Source: Natronobiforma cellulositropha
Lineage (GTDB): Archaea; Halobacteriota; Halobacteria; Halobacteriales; Natrialbaceae
Assembly (NCBI RefSeq): GCF_025629245.1
Contig: NZ_JANZXN010000006.1
Coordinates: forward strand, 62,001 to 126,000
Direction of reading: 5' to 3'
Length of the DNA: 64,000 nucleotides
The notes below the pieces were generated by a model. The model saw only the letters and a list, made by a program, of their open reading frames with translations, was not told where the DNA came from and searched no databases. Within the stretch, counting starts at the first letter, position 1; every line of letters starts with the position of its first letter. Shown piece after piece: positions 7,887 through 16,205 of this stretch. The position numbers were made by a program, and so were the translations under genes.

Positions 7887-8990
7887 TCAGCGGCCGTCGC
7901 CGTAGGCGAGCAGTTCGTGTTCGGCCATCGAACCGGCGACGTATACCCTTCTGTCGCCCACACCGCACGCGTACCTCGAGCGCACGCCCGTGTCGACGTC
8001 GAAGTGCGTCTCCCCGCTGTGGCGGTCGAGTCCGTACAGTCGGTGTGAACACGTCGCGACGTACACCCACTCGGGAGTGACGATCGGCTGGCCGAGGAGA
8101 CCGCTCGAGGCGACCACCCAGTCCCACTGGAAGGTAGACAGGTCGAGCGCCGCGAGGCGGGTTCCGACGGCGACCAGGAGCCGCTCGCCGTCGGACGCCA
8201 GGTGAGCACGCCAGCGCAGGTCGCCCTCGCCCAGGGAGACCGTCAGGTACGCCTCGCCGTCGAGTGTTCGAGCGTGGAGCGTCTGCTCGCGGTCGACGTA
8301 CCACACCGCCCCGGCGACGACTGGGGTGGGTGACAGCAGGCCAGGAGTGGAGACGGTCCAGCGCTCCTCGCCCGTATCAGCGTCGATGGCGACGAGCCAC
8401 TGGTTGTCGTAGCCGTCGTCGCGGCTGGCGACGACGAGTCCGTCGGCGACCGACACCGGGTAGTGTGACGTTCGCCCACCCAGTGAACACGACCACAGTC
8501 GCTCACCGGTCTCGACCTCGACGGCGCGCACGGTCCGCCCGGCAGCGAAGATCGCTCGCCCCTCGGAGACGACCGGCGCCCGGTGGACGCCCGCGTTCGA
8601 CGCACCACACCGGTAGCGCCAGCGCTCCTCGCCGGTCTCACGCTCGAGCGCGTAGAGGTAGTTGTCGATGCCGTAGCCGCCGACTACGAGCGTCTCCTCG
8701 AGAACGGCGGGCGGGGTAGACCTCCCGGGCATCGTCACCTTATAACGCACGTCGCCGCTCGCCGCATCGAGCGCGAGGAACGCACCGTCGAGCGAGACGT
8801 ACAGCCGCCCGTCGGCGACGAACGGCGCGGCGGTCACCTCGAAGTCGGACCGTGACCAGGCGAGTGCGGGTTCACGTGCCGGGACGACGGCGTCGTGACA
8901 GTAGTGCTGGCCCGGCGTCCCGCCGAGCGTCTCGGGGGGCGTCACCGCACCCTCGGCCGACGTGCTCGCTCGAGTGGAGTCACCGGTCAC
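7887..8990 (-). CDS. PQQ-like beta-propeller repeat protein
   Basis: The 367-residue protein consists of about seven beta-propeller blades of the PQQ-binding-like type. They are recognisable from recurring units such as LYALERETGEERWRYRCG, LVAIDADTGEERWTV, LAALDLSTFQWDWV and YGLDRHSGETHFDV. No signal peptide is visible with the start chosen, so a cytosolic location is possible. The GTG at 8990 overlaps the TGA of the upstream M20 hydrolase gene (GTGA), which implies translational coupling; the longer frame lies within the hydrolase gene. Function is unknown: such propellers act as scaffolds, BamB-like assembly factors or quinoprotein enzymes, and no catalytic residues are evident. Confidence 0.82.
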   Translation of the reverse strand: MTGDSTRASTSAEGAVTPPETLGGTPGQHYCHDAVVPAREPALAWSRSDFEVTAAPFVADGRLYVSLDGAFLALDAASGDVRYKVTMPGRSTPPAVLEETLVVGGYGIDNYLYALERETGEERWRYRCGASNAGVHRAPVVSEGRAIFAAGRTVRAVEVETGERLWSCSLGGRTSHYPVSVADGLVVASRDDGYDNQWLVAIDADTGEERWTVSTPGLLSPTPVVAGAVWYVDREQTLHARTLDGEAYLTVSLGEGDLRWRAHLASDGERLLVAVGTRLAALDLSTFQWDWVVASSGLLGQPIVTPEWVYVATCSHRLYGLDRHSGETHFDVDTGVRSRYACGVGDRRVYVAGSMAEHELLAYGDGR

Positions 8991-10255
8991 ACCCTCTCGC
9001 GGCCGATCCGCTCGATCGTTCCCGCGAGGACCTCGACACCGTGGCGGATGCTCTCCTCGTCGACGTCGAACGTCGCCGTGTGGTGGCCACCGGGGTGGTC
9101 GGTTCCGATACCGACGTAACACGCGAGACCGCCGTGTCGCTGGACCTCGCGCATGAGAAACGTGGCGTCCTCGCTCCCGCCTAACTCGTCGCGCTCGAGG
9201 ACCGTCTCGACGCCCTCGACAGCTCTCGCCACGTCGGCGACGAGCGAGACGAGGCCGTCGTCACTCCGCGCGCTGGGTGCCCGGGCGACGACCTCGGTCT
9301 CGAGGGCACAGTCGTGCATGGCCGCGGCCGACTCGAGGACGGTGCGCGCTCGCTCTTCGACGTACTCCATCAGTTCGGTCGTCTCGCCACGAACCTCGGC
9401 GACGAGGTGAGCCTCCTCGGCGATGACGTTCGCCGCGCTGCCGCCCTCGACGACGCCGACGTTGACGCGGGTCGCCCCGTCCGAGTGTCGCGAGATTCCG
9501 TAGAGGTTCTCGATGGCCGTCCCCAGCGCCTGGATCGCGTTCCGTCCCGCCTCCGGACGGCCGCCCGCGTGGGCCGACTCGCCGGTGAACGTCGCCTCGA
9601 GGTGAGTGACCGCGAGGAAGCCATCGACGCCCGCGACGACCTCGCCGGTCGGGTGGTCGAGACCGACGTGCACCGCGAGCAGTGCGTCGGCGTCCTCGAG
9701 GTGGCCACCCTTCGCCATCGCCGCCCCGCCACCGACGACCTCCTCTGCGGGCTGGAAGAACACCCGGAGCGTGCCCGTAAAGTCGCTCGCCGTGACGGCG
9801 TCGATGACGCCGACGCCGATCGCCGCGTGCGCGTCGTGGCCGCAGGCGTGCATCGCTCCCTCGTGTTCGGATCGAAAGCCCTCGGCGACGGGGCGGTGTC
9901 CGGGGTCGGCCGACTCCGGGCGCGCGAGTGCGTCGATGTCGACTCTGAGCGCGACCGTCGGGCCGGCACCCCGCTCGAGCGTCGCCACCAGGCCCGTGTA
10001 GCCGCCTGCGAGACGGTCGAGGACTTCTTCGTCGGCACCGGCCGCCCGCGCGCGCTCGAGCCAGCGTCCGCGCTCGTCGGCGTCGGGGACGGCGAGGCGC
10101 TTCTCGCCGGCGAGCGCGTCGGGACCGACGGCACAGGAGGCGTCTCTCGAGTCGAGTTCCTCGAGGATGCGCGCGGTCGTGTAGAACTCACACCAGGCGG
10201 GTTCGGGGTGTCGGTGGAGGTCGCGCCGGAGCGCGATCAGTCCGTCCGTGTCCAT
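8987..10255 (-). CDS. M20-family amidohydrolase (aminoacylase/IAA-amide hydrolase type)
   Basis: This 422-residue zinc-dependent hydrolase belongs to the M20D group, which cleaves N-acyl or aminobenzoyl amino acids in the cytosol. It opens with LIALRRDLHRHPEPAWCEF, the group's N-terminal motif. The metal site includes HACGHDAH (about residues 135-142), the glutamate pair in FQPAEEVVGG and a C-terminal His in HPGGHHTATFDVDE. The dimerisation lid domain lies between. Its 3-prime end overlaps the propeller gene start by 4 bases, so the two are probably one operon. The substrate cannot be read from the sequence. Confidence 0.9.
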   Translation of the reverse strand: MDTDGLIALRRDLHRHPEPAWCEFYTTARILEELDSRDASCAVGPDALAGEKRLAVPDADERGRWLERARAAGADEEVLDRLAGGYTGLVATLERGAGPTVALRVDIDALARPESADPGHRPVAEGFRSEHEGAMHACGHDAHAAIGVGVIDAVTASDFTGTLRVFFQPAEEVVGGGAAMAKGGHLEDADALLAVHVGLDHPTGEVVAGVDGFLAVTHLEATFTGESAHAGGRPEAGRNAIQALGTAIENLYGISRHSDGATRVNVGVVEGGSAANVIAEEAHLVAEVRGETTELMEYVEERARTVLESAAAMHDCALETEVVARAPSARSDDGLVSLVADVARAVEGVETVLERDELGGSEDATFLMREVQRHGGLACYVGIGTDHPGGHHTATFDVDEESIRHGVEVLAGTIERIGRERV

Positions 10256-10321
10256 GACCGTAGCGGGAGGCGAGCGGGCTAAAGCGTGGCGACAGGCCGG
10301 GCGGCGACGGCGAACGGCGCG

Positions 10322-10660
10322 TCAGTTGCGCCCGCGGCCCATGCCGTGGATCTGTTCGATCTCGACTTCGACGTGGACCGAGTCCGGAAAGCTCCGGGAG
10401 GCGAGCGTGCGCGCGAACTCGTCGTGGCCGTGAATCTCGAGGTCGCGGGTGAAGACGGTGTAGTCCCAGGAGGAGAAGGTGCGCTCGTCGTCGGCGTGGA
10501 GACGGCAGTGCTGGGGGACACGGAGCGTACGCGGCGGACGGGAGTGTGGTCCCTTCAGCGCCGCGCCTTTGCGTGCTGCGGTGGCTTTGAGGTCGTCGAC
10601 GGTGCCGTCGAGGGCGGCCCGGTCGCCGCTCTGAAGCGTGAGGCGGGTGACGAATGTCAT
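10322..10660 (-). CDS. uS10-like (ribosomal S10/mL48 family) protein
   Basis: This 112-residue protein has the S10-like alpha/beta fold. It contains FVTRLTLQSGDRAALDGTV at the N-terminus, the central GPHSRPPRTLRVPQH segment resembling the S10 loop (GP.PLPT), and an IHGHDEF stretch. The true rpsJ of haloarchaea sits in the elongation factor operon, so this is more likely a paralog of the S10/mL48 family than the ribosomal protein itself. ATG 10660 was chosen because the upstream codons overlap the divergent Nudix promoter. The role is unknown. Confidence 0.72.
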   Translation of the reverse strand: MTFVTRLTLQSGDRAALDGTVDDLKATAARKGAALKGPHSRPPRTLRVPQHCRLHADDERTFSSWDYTVFTRDLEIHGHDEFARTLASRSFPDSVHVEVEIEQIHGMGRGRN

Positions 10661-10769
10661 GGACGTTCTGCTATTCGTGTCCACGGCCGAGGCGTAAAAA
10701 TCTGCTGAGATGGCTTCGAGAGACGGCCACTCCGATATTCTCTTTACCACTCACACACTATCCGGTGTA

Positions 10770-11207
10770 ATGGCAGTCGAAGCTACGAGCGCAGGTGCGA
10801 TCCTCTTCCGCGACACGCGGGGCCGGCGCGAGTATCTTCTACTCAAGAGCCGCCCGGGCGACTGGGAGTTTCCAAAGGGCGGTGTCGAGGGAGATGAAGA
10901 ACTACAGCAGACGGCGATCCGCGAAATAAAGGAAGAGGCAGGTATCGACCAGTTTAGACTACTCGACGGCTTTCGCGAGGACTACCACTACGTCTTCGAG
11001 GCCAACGGCACGACGATCCACAAGACCGTTCACCTCTTCGTCGCGAAATCGTTCGAAGCGAGCGCGGAGCTCTCGAAAGAACACCGCGACCTCCAGTGGC
11101 GCGACTACGAACAGGCGGTCAACACCGTCACACAGGACGGCCCACGGGAGATCTTAGAGCACGCACACGAGTTCTTAGACGAACTCGAGACCAACGGCGG
11201 CTACTGA
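10770..11207 (+). CDS. Nudix hydrolase, diadenosine tetraphosphatase type
   Basis: This 145-residue Nudix protein is probably a bis(5'-nucleosyl)-tetraphosphatase that clears ApnA alarmones in the cytosol. The N-terminus AVEATSAGAILFRDTRG and the segment GDWEFPKGGVEGDEE lead into the Nudix box GX5EX7REUXEEXGU, seen here as GGVEGDEELQQTAIREIKEE plus AGI. The later HLFVAKSF and WRDYEQA match the Ap4A hydrolase subgroup. ATG 10770 gives the family-like N-terminus; the in-frame upstream ATG at 10710 would add 20 residues without domain character. It is divergent from the S10-like gene. Confidence 0.88.
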   Translation: MAVEATSAGAILFRDTRGRREYLLLKSRPGDWEFPKGGVEGDEELQQTAIREIKEEAGIDQFRLLDGFREDYHYVFEANGTTIHKTVHLFVAKSFEASAELSKEHRDLQWRDYEQAVNTVTQDGPREILEHAHEFLDELETNGGY

Positions 11208-11408
11208 GCTACCCGGTGACCGTCGGTGGGGGCGAGAGCGGACGCGCTGGCTCGAGTGGTGTCCAGACCGGAAGGCGCCGAACTGTCGACGTGGGCAGCC
11301 AGCCGGCACCTGTTCGGCCGAAGGGAGACATTTTCTGAGAGTTATCGAAGATTCTATAACGATAAACGGCGACCGGTGACCGGTTCGTCGAAATCGACAG
11401 GCAAGAAC

Positions 11409-11418
11409 ATATAAATAG
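11409..11418 (+). promoter_or_regulatory. TATA-like promoter element for the DUF4013 gene
   Basis: The sequence ATATAAATAG is a strong haloarchaeal TATA box match in an otherwise GC-rich context. It sits about 40 bases before the ATG at 11454, so the transcript would begin some 10-15 bases before the start codon. Confidence 0.6.
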
Positions 11419-11453
11419 TGTTCGTGAGACGCAGGTACTGGGATTGTGATACA

Positions 11454-12137
11454 ATGATAGAAGATGGACTTTCGTACCCAGCACGCGGTGAGTGGGCCAA
11501 ACGAACGATTATCGGCGGTGTGTTGCTGCTCTTCGCGTGGCTGATCCTCCCGGCGCTCATTTTCATGGGCTACATCGTGAACGTGCTCAGAACGACGGCG
11601 GACGGCGACGAGGAGCCACCGGCGTTCGAGGACTGGGGGAAACTCCTCGTCGACGGACTGCTCGCGATGGTGATCGCACTCGTCTACGCGATCGTTCCCG
11701 TCGTCCTCTACATGATCGTCTCGGCGGTACTGGTCGGCGGCAGCGCAGCCATCGGCGGCGACGGCGGCGGGTTCCTGGCAGGATTGCTCTCGATGCTCCT
11801 GTTCCTCCCGGTCTTACTCGCCATCTACTACGTCGTCCCCGCCGCGTTGACCAACTTCGCGAAGGAGGGATCGATCGGGGCAGCGTTCGACTTCGGCGCA
11901 CTGAAACCGGTCGTGCTCAGCGTCGACTACCTCGTCGCCGTCCTGTTCCCGCTGGTCATCGCCGTCATCACGTACATCGTCACGTTCGTCCTGGCGATCA
12001 CGTTCATCGGACTGATCCTCGTGCCGTTCGTCCAGTTCTACGGTAACGTCGCCATCATGCGGATGTTCGGCGTGGCGTACGCGAACCGGACGGGAGACAG
12101 CGCGCGGGCGACCAACCAGCCCTCGGCCCCAGCGTAA
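11454..12137 (+). CDS. DUF4013 family membrane protein
   Basis: The 227-residue protein has about five to six hydrophobic segments, with a soluble acidic loop after the first (RTTADGDEEPPAFEDWGKLL). It begins MIEDGLSYPARGEWAKRTII, and this layout (short amphipathic start, PAFEDWG motif, then long Val/Leu/Ile helices) is that of the DUF4013 family of haloarchaeal and methanogen membrane proteins of unknown function. The C-terminus FYGNVAIMRMFGVAYANR also fits. The start at 11454 agrees with the TATA box 40 bases upstream. No enzymatic motif is visible. Confidence 0.82.
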   Translation: MIEDGLSYPARGEWAKRTIIGGVLLLFAWLILPALIFMGYIVNVLRTTADGDEEPPAFEDWGKLLVDGLLAMVIALVYAIVPVVLYMIVSAVLVGGSAAIGGDGGGFLAGLLSMLLFLPVLLAIYYVVPAALTNFAKEGSIGAAFDFGALKPVVLSVDYLVAVLFPLVIAVITYIVTFVLAITFIGLILVPFVQFYGNVAIMRMFGVAYANRTGDSARATNQPSAPA

Positions 12138-12221
12138 GACAGTCGACTACCCGCGTTTTTTGGCGTCCACCCCACGAGCGGAGCAGACAGCTTGTTAGTC
12201 ACCGCGGACGAACCCCCGTCA

Positions 12222-13292
12222 GTGACTCGAGCGACCACGAGCGAGTTCGCGTTCGAACTCCGGGTCTGTCGCTGGGCCGAACGCTGCTGGCGGCCGGCGG
12301 CTGACTCGGCCGTCATCGTCGCGCGCCAGCTGGGGACGAGAGACCGCCGGTGGGACACGCTCGTCCTCGAGTGTGATCCCGACGGCCTGCGCGAGCGGGC
12401 GCGGTTCGGACCCGAGCGCCTCGATTCGAACCTGCTCGACGTGATCGGCCACGCCCCCGCTGAGTGGGGCTACTACCGCGAGGCCCTCCCCGATCCCGGC
12501 TACCCCTGGCGCTACGTCCGCGAGACGATCCACGAGGCCGACGACCGGGGCATCCTCGAGACCCGCCGCGCCGGTAACCGCATCGAGATCCGCCGGAAGT
12601 GGCCCTACCCCGACTGGCTCGAGCGCCTCGTCGTCGTCGAGAACAAACCCGACCTCGACGCGAGCGCCGCCCGGCGTCTGGGAGCGCAACTCGAGTTCGA
12701 CGTCGCGCTGGCGCTCGCCGACGAGGTCTGGGTCGCCACCCGGCGGACGGGCGAGCGCGTCGAACCGGCGCTGTTCGAGGACCTGCCGGTCGAGGCGGGC
12801 ATCCTCGCGTTCGACCCGGAGACGCTCTCGGCGTCGGTCGTCTGGCATCCCAGAACGCTCGCGGTCGACCGGCCGGGGACGCAGATCCTCGAGCGCCCCT
12901 CGGGAACCGCACGCGACGCCTCGGCCGCGCGCTTCGCGTACGTCGACCCCGACGTGAAGGCGCGGACGCGACTCGAGATCGCCGAACGCGCCTACGAACG
13001 CGGCTGGCGCTCGTTCGTCGAGACGATGCGCCCGGACTGCCGGGGCTTCGAGTTGCGCGCCGTCGCCGACCGGCCGACACGCGACGGCGAGTGCGAGCCA
13101 CGCGGCTCACAGCTGTTGCCGTACTGTCGGGCGCTCGAACGCCAGCCGCGCGCCGCCGAGTGCAGCGGGTCGTGTCCGGCGTTCGAACCGGAGCCACCGG
13201 CGTGGCGGATGCGAGGGTGGCCGCTCGAGGGCGGGCCCGGGACGCGGTGTCGGGCGCTGCTCGAGGCGCGCAAGCGACGGCGGCGGCCGTAG
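12222..13292 (+). CDS. Conserved haloarchaeal protein, probably DUF5787 family
   Basis: This 356-residue soluble protein starts around TSEFAFELRVCRWAE. It contains a segment with WPYPDWLERLVVVENKPDLD, where an E-x-K motif after a beta strand resembles a PD-(D/E)XK nuclease core, and SAARRLGAQLEFDVALALADEVWVA just after. The C-terminal part is Cys-rich (four to five cysteines between residues about 290 and 350, e.g. AECSGSCPAF), which may bind a metal or Fe-S cluster. I chose GTG 12222; TTG 12192 is an alternative. The DUF5787 name is from memory of the family. Function is unknown, and the nuclease fold is an inference. Confidence 0.65.
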   Translation: MTRATTSEFAFELRVCRWAERCWRPAADSAVIVARQLGTRDRRWDTLVLECDPDGLRERARFGPERLDSNLLDVIGHAPAEWGYYREALPDPGYPWRYVRETIHEADDRGILETRRAGNRIEIRRKWPYPDWLERLVVVENKPDLDASAARRLGAQLEFDVALALADEVWVATRRTGERVEPALFEDLPVEAGILAFDPETLSASVVWHPRTLAVDRPGTQILERPSGTARDASAARFAYVDPDVKARTRLEIAERAYERGWRSFVETMRPDCRGFELRAVADRPTRDGECEPRGSQLLPYCRALERQPRAAECSGSCPAFEPEPPAWRMRGWPLEGGPGTRCRALLEARKRRRRP

Positions 13293-13317
13293 AAGAGTCG
13301 AAAGCTGTCGTGGGCGC

Positions 13318-13821
13318 TCAGTCGGCGACCTCGACCTCGAGGTCGTCGCGCTCGACGGTCAGCCGAAAGGTCGGCACCGTGCGGTACTCGACTTCGACGA
13401 CGTCCTTGCGCCGGAGGCTCTGGAGTCCGCGTCTGACCTCGTCGGTCTCCGGGTCGACGTCGAACTCGTCTCTAACCTTGTGGAGCACCGAGACCACGCT
13501 CTCGGAGGTCTCCTCGGGTCCGGCGAGGACGGCGACGATCTGTGCGTGGAGTTCGGGGACGCGGATGCGCGAGGGCGGTCCCTCCGACTCGGGGTCGATT
13601 TCGACGCCGGGTTCGACGTCGACGAGCTCTGCGGCCTCGGCGGTCGCGCGGATCAGGCTGTTGTCGTCGCGAAAGTAGTAGTCTTTGAGCTCCTTCTCGA
13701 GGTACTGGTGGACCTCGCTGCCGCTCTCCAGTCCCCAGCGCTCTTGCAACTCGGCGTTCTTCGTCGGCTGTAACTCCACGACGTCCGCCAGTCGTTCCGT
13801 GGCTTCCTCGGAGAGCGTCAT
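13318..13821 (-). CDS. Conserved haloarchaeal protein with winged-helix-like parts (DUF5797-like)
   Basis: This is a 167-residue acidic soluble protein. The first part (SEEATERLADVVELQPTKNA and ERWGLESGSEVHQYLEKEL) looks like a helical domain with a helix-turn-helix character, in the middle there is EIDPESEGPPSRIRVPELHA, and a second wing-like unit (VRRGLQSLRRKDVVEVEYRT) closes it. Such organisation is seen in haloarchaeal DUF5797 proteins of unknown role. It may bind DNA or RNA. ATG 13821 is preferred, since the additional upstream residues of the frame lack halophilic coding character. It is divergent from the gene at 13975. Confidence 0.7.
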   Translation of the reverse strand: MTLSEEATERLADVVELQPTKNAELQERWGLESGSEVHQYLEKELKDYYFRDDNSLIRATAEAAELVDVEPGVEIDPESEGPPSRIRVPELHAQIVAVLAGPEETSESVVSVLHKVRDEFDVDPETDEVRRGLQSLRRKDVVEVEYRTVPTFRLTVERDDLEVEVAD

Positions 13822-13974
13822 CGTCCGAAGGTATGCGAATCGAGTACTTTTGCGTTGCGTCACGGGACCGACTGGAAGCGAGCGTCCGTCAGCCCGCTCG
13901 AGAGCCATCGACGAGCGAGAGAGTCACTAGGACCGTCGGAACGTTACAAGCCGTCGGCGAGCGAACGGACGGGT

Positions 13975-14229
13975 ATGGACACCGTCAAACTCAGCCGCGT
14001 CGAGACCGCCCTCGAGGAACTCACCTATCCGGTCGCTCGAACGACCGCGAGCGACCAGCTCGCAGGAACCACGCTCTTGCTCGCCGACGGCGAGCGTGAC
14101 CTCGGTGAGTTAGTCGGGCGCATCGAGAGTCCGCGCTTCGATACGGCCGAGGACCTCGGATCGGAGCTACACAACGTCTTACCGCGCGAAGCGGTCGGCG
14201 AACCCTACCAGTCGGAGGGGGAAGGGTGA
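13975..14229 (+). CDS. Small conserved haloarchaeal protein (DUF5789-like)
   Basis: This 84-residue acidic protein begins MDTVKLSRVETALEELTYPV and continues with a DLGELVGRI segment and an FDTAEDLGSELHNVLPREAVG segment, here trimmed as FDTAEDLGSELHNVLP. The pattern of two helical hairpins with a Tyr-Pro after the first helix matches the small DUF5789 group in haloarchaea. No catalytic or metal-binding residues are seen. It lies 55 bases before tfs in the same direction, so the two may share a transcript. Confidence 0.65.
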   Translation: MDTVKLSRVETALEELTYPVARTTASDQLAGTTLLLADGERDLGELVGRIESPRFDTAEDLGSELHNVLPREAVGEPYQSEGEG

Positions 14230-14284
14230 GGCGTACGGGCAAACGCGTGGCTTAAGTCCCTCGGCCGACGTAGCCCGGATACCG

Positions 14285-14593
14285 ATGGAGTTCTGTGACG
14301 AGTGCGGTTCGATGATGAAAGCCGACGACGGGACGTGGGTCTGTGCACAGTGTGACTTCACGAAGCCGAAAGGCGACGCGGCCCACTACACGCTGACCGA
14401 AGGCCAGGAAGCCACGGAGGTCATCGAGTCCTCCGAGGAGAGCGCCCTCCCCGAGACGGACGCACGCTGTCCCGAGTGTGGCAACGAGAAGGCCTACTGG
14501 TACATGCAACAGATCCGCTCGGCCGACGAGTCAGAGACGCGCTTTTTCATCTGCACCGAGTGTGAGTACAAGTGGCGCGAAGACGACCACTGA
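14285..14593 (+). CDS. tfs: Transcription factor S (TFIIS/RPA12-like RNA cleavage factor)
   Basis: The 102-residue protein stimulates transcript cleavage by backtracked RNA polymerase. It has two zinc ribbons: C4-x2-C7 with C20-x2-C23, and C62-x2-C65 with C90-x2-C93. The acidic hairpin that enters the polymerase funnel carries the invariant D81-E82 within QIRSADESETRFF. The length and architecture are those of archaeal TFS. The start is unambiguous, as the first zinc ligand is at residue 4. Confidence 0.96.
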   Translation: MEFCDECGSMMKADDGTWVCAQCDFTKPKGDAAHYTLTEGQEATEVIESSEESALPETDARCPECGNEKAYWYMQQIRSADESETRFFICTECEYKWREDDH

Positions 14594-14948
14594 CGCCTCT
14601 CTCGAGGTGAAGATCACGACCGGCAGCAGCGTCGTCCGTGCTCGTCGACCACACAGACCCAGAGTGACCGTCGACGACGGCGACCCCGGTCAGTGTCGCC
14701 GTCGTTCCACGAGTCGGACGACGCCGGAGACGGCGTCCCGGCCACGAGAGGGAAGGAAACGGTCCCTGCCGCGGCCACTCGATAGACACGGCCCGAATAC
14801 TGCACTGCCATCGGCAGTCCGACGCCGTCACACACCCGCCGTCCGCAGTGTGTAGGCCTACCGACGCTGGACTGCGGGCGAAGAGATGGACGTTGTAGAT
14901 AAATTATCGTGGCCTAACGACGTAGAAAGGCGCGTCGCGGACCCTGAT
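14594..14948. other. Intergenic region without a recognisable gene
   Basis: This 355-base stretch lies between the convergent tfs and trmI genes. The small open frames in it have no halophilic amino acid bias and no family motifs. A locally AT-richer spot (GTAGATAAATTATCGTGG near 14895) could be part of a terminator or a short regulatory site, but I see no clear structure. Confidence 0.6.
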
Positions 14949-15677
14949 TCACTCCCGCCGTGCGACCGTCAGGTAGCCCGTGTGGCCGACCGGTGCGGTC
15001 GACGGGCGCGTCCCGCGCTCGTCGACGTCGAGTTCGCGCTGGATCGTCTCACGGGTGACGATCGAGTCGAGACCGCTCTCGCGGGCGGTCTCGACTACCA
15101 CCCGCGTGGTCTCGACGAACGGGCTGTAGACGGCGAGAAAGCCCCCCTCGACGAGCAGTTCCGGGGCGCGTTCGACGACCGCCGGCGCGTCGCCGGTGTC
15201 GAGAGTGAGCACGTCGAAGCGCTCCGTAGCGAGGTCGTCGACCTCGTCGACGACGTTCCCCGTCCGGACCTCGACACGCTCGTCGACGTTCGCGAGCGCC
15301 ATGTTCTCGCGGGCGACGTCGGCGAACTCGGGGTTTCGCTCGTAGGTGAGCACCGACGCACCGGCGCGCGCCATCGACGCGGCGAGCACGCCCGTTCCCG
15401 TCCCGGCGTCGAGCACCCGGTCACCGGTGCCGACGCCCGTCTCGCCGATGACGAGACCGACGTCTCGCGGCACCATCGGCGCGCCGGTGCGCTCGAAGTG
15501 GTGAAAGAGGTCCGGCCCACGGAGCCTGCGAACCCGAAACTCGGTGCCGAGGTGGGTCTCGAGCGTATCTCCCGGTTCGACGTCTTCGGGCACCTCGAGC
15601 ACACCGAGGTCGGTGCCGAGTTCCTCGCCCGGTTCGACGAGGTACTCGCGGTCCTCGCCGGTGAGCAGCACCGTCAC
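14949..15677 (-). CDS. trmI: tRNA (adenine-N1)-methyltransferase, TrmI type
   Basis: This 242-residue class I SAM-dependent methyltransferase modifies adenines 57/58 in the tRNA T loop. The N-terminal beta domain (EDREYLVEPGEELGTDLG) precedes the SAM site VLDAGTGTGVLAASMARAG, then YERNPEFADVARENMA and the DVLTLDTGD segment that binds the target. The upstream signature GPDLFHHFERTGAPMV is typical for archaeal TrmI, here trimmed as DLFHHFERTGAPMV. The gene is followed 5-prime by nac and the PUA-domain gene, all on the minus strand, a gene order that fits translation and RNA modification functions. Confidence 0.88.
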   Translation of the reverse strand: MTVLLTGEDREYLVEPGEELGTDLGVLEVPEDVEPGDTLETHLGTEFRVRRLRGPDLFHHFERTGAPMVPRDVGLVIGETGVGTGDRVLDAGTGTGVLAASMARAGASVLTYERNPEFADVARENMALANVDERVEVRTGNVVDEVDDLATERFDVLTLDTGDAPAVVERAPELLVEGGFLAVYSPFVETTRVVVETARESGLDSIVTRETIQRELDVDERGTRPSTAPVGHTGYLTVARRE

Positions 15678-15747
15678 CGGTGGCTCACCCCGAGTTTACA
15701 CAGCGAGTGTGTCTCACCGCCACGGCCGAGGGCGGGGCGTCTCACGG

Positions 15748-16113
15748 TCACTCGAGGTCGGCGACGGCACCGGCGAGGTCGCCGTCGTTGGTCTCGAGCG
15801 CCGCGCGGGCGTCCTCCTCGCTCGCGCCGGTACGGTCGGCGACGATCTCGACGTCGGCGTCGGGAATCGCACTCGCCGCGTCGGCGTCGGTCTCGTCGTC
15901 CGCCCGCTCGCGCTGTTCGGGCGAGCCGATGATCTGGTAGGTCTCCTGACCGCGAGCGTCCATCTTGGTCACGTCCGGACTCGTGAAGACGAGGTCGTGG
16001 TCTGCGGTGCGGATGACGACCTCCTCGGCGTCGAGTTCCTCGACGTCGATACCCATCTGCTTCATCATCTGTTCCATCTTGCGCGGATCGAGTCCGCCAC
16101 CTCCTCCAAACAT
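15748..16113 (-). CDS. nac: Nascent polypeptide-associated complex protein
   Basis: This 121-residue archaeal NAC binds ribosomes and shields nascent chains. It starts MFGGGGGLDPRKMEQMMKQM, the canonical archaeal NAC N-terminus. The NAC beta domain follows (EEVVIRTADHDLVFTSPDV and TYQIIG). An acidic linker leads to a C-terminal UBA domain (DRTGASEEDARAALETNDGD). ATG 16113 puts the Gly-rich start in place; the open frame before it is non-coding. The gene lies between trmI and the PUA gene on the minus strand. Confidence 0.95.
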   Translation of the reverse strand: MFGGGGGLDPRKMEQMMKQMGIDVEELDAEEVVIRTADHDLVFTSPDVTKMDARGQETYQIIGSPEQRERADDETDADAASAIPDADVEIVADRTGASEEDARAALETNDGDLAGAVADLE

Positions 16114-16205
16114 ACCCGTCACGTTGCCAGCCGGGGCAAAAAGACTACCGAACGATCGTTCTGTGCGCGTACCGGTTGGCCGCCGCATCCGAGCGCCGTT
16201 CGCAC

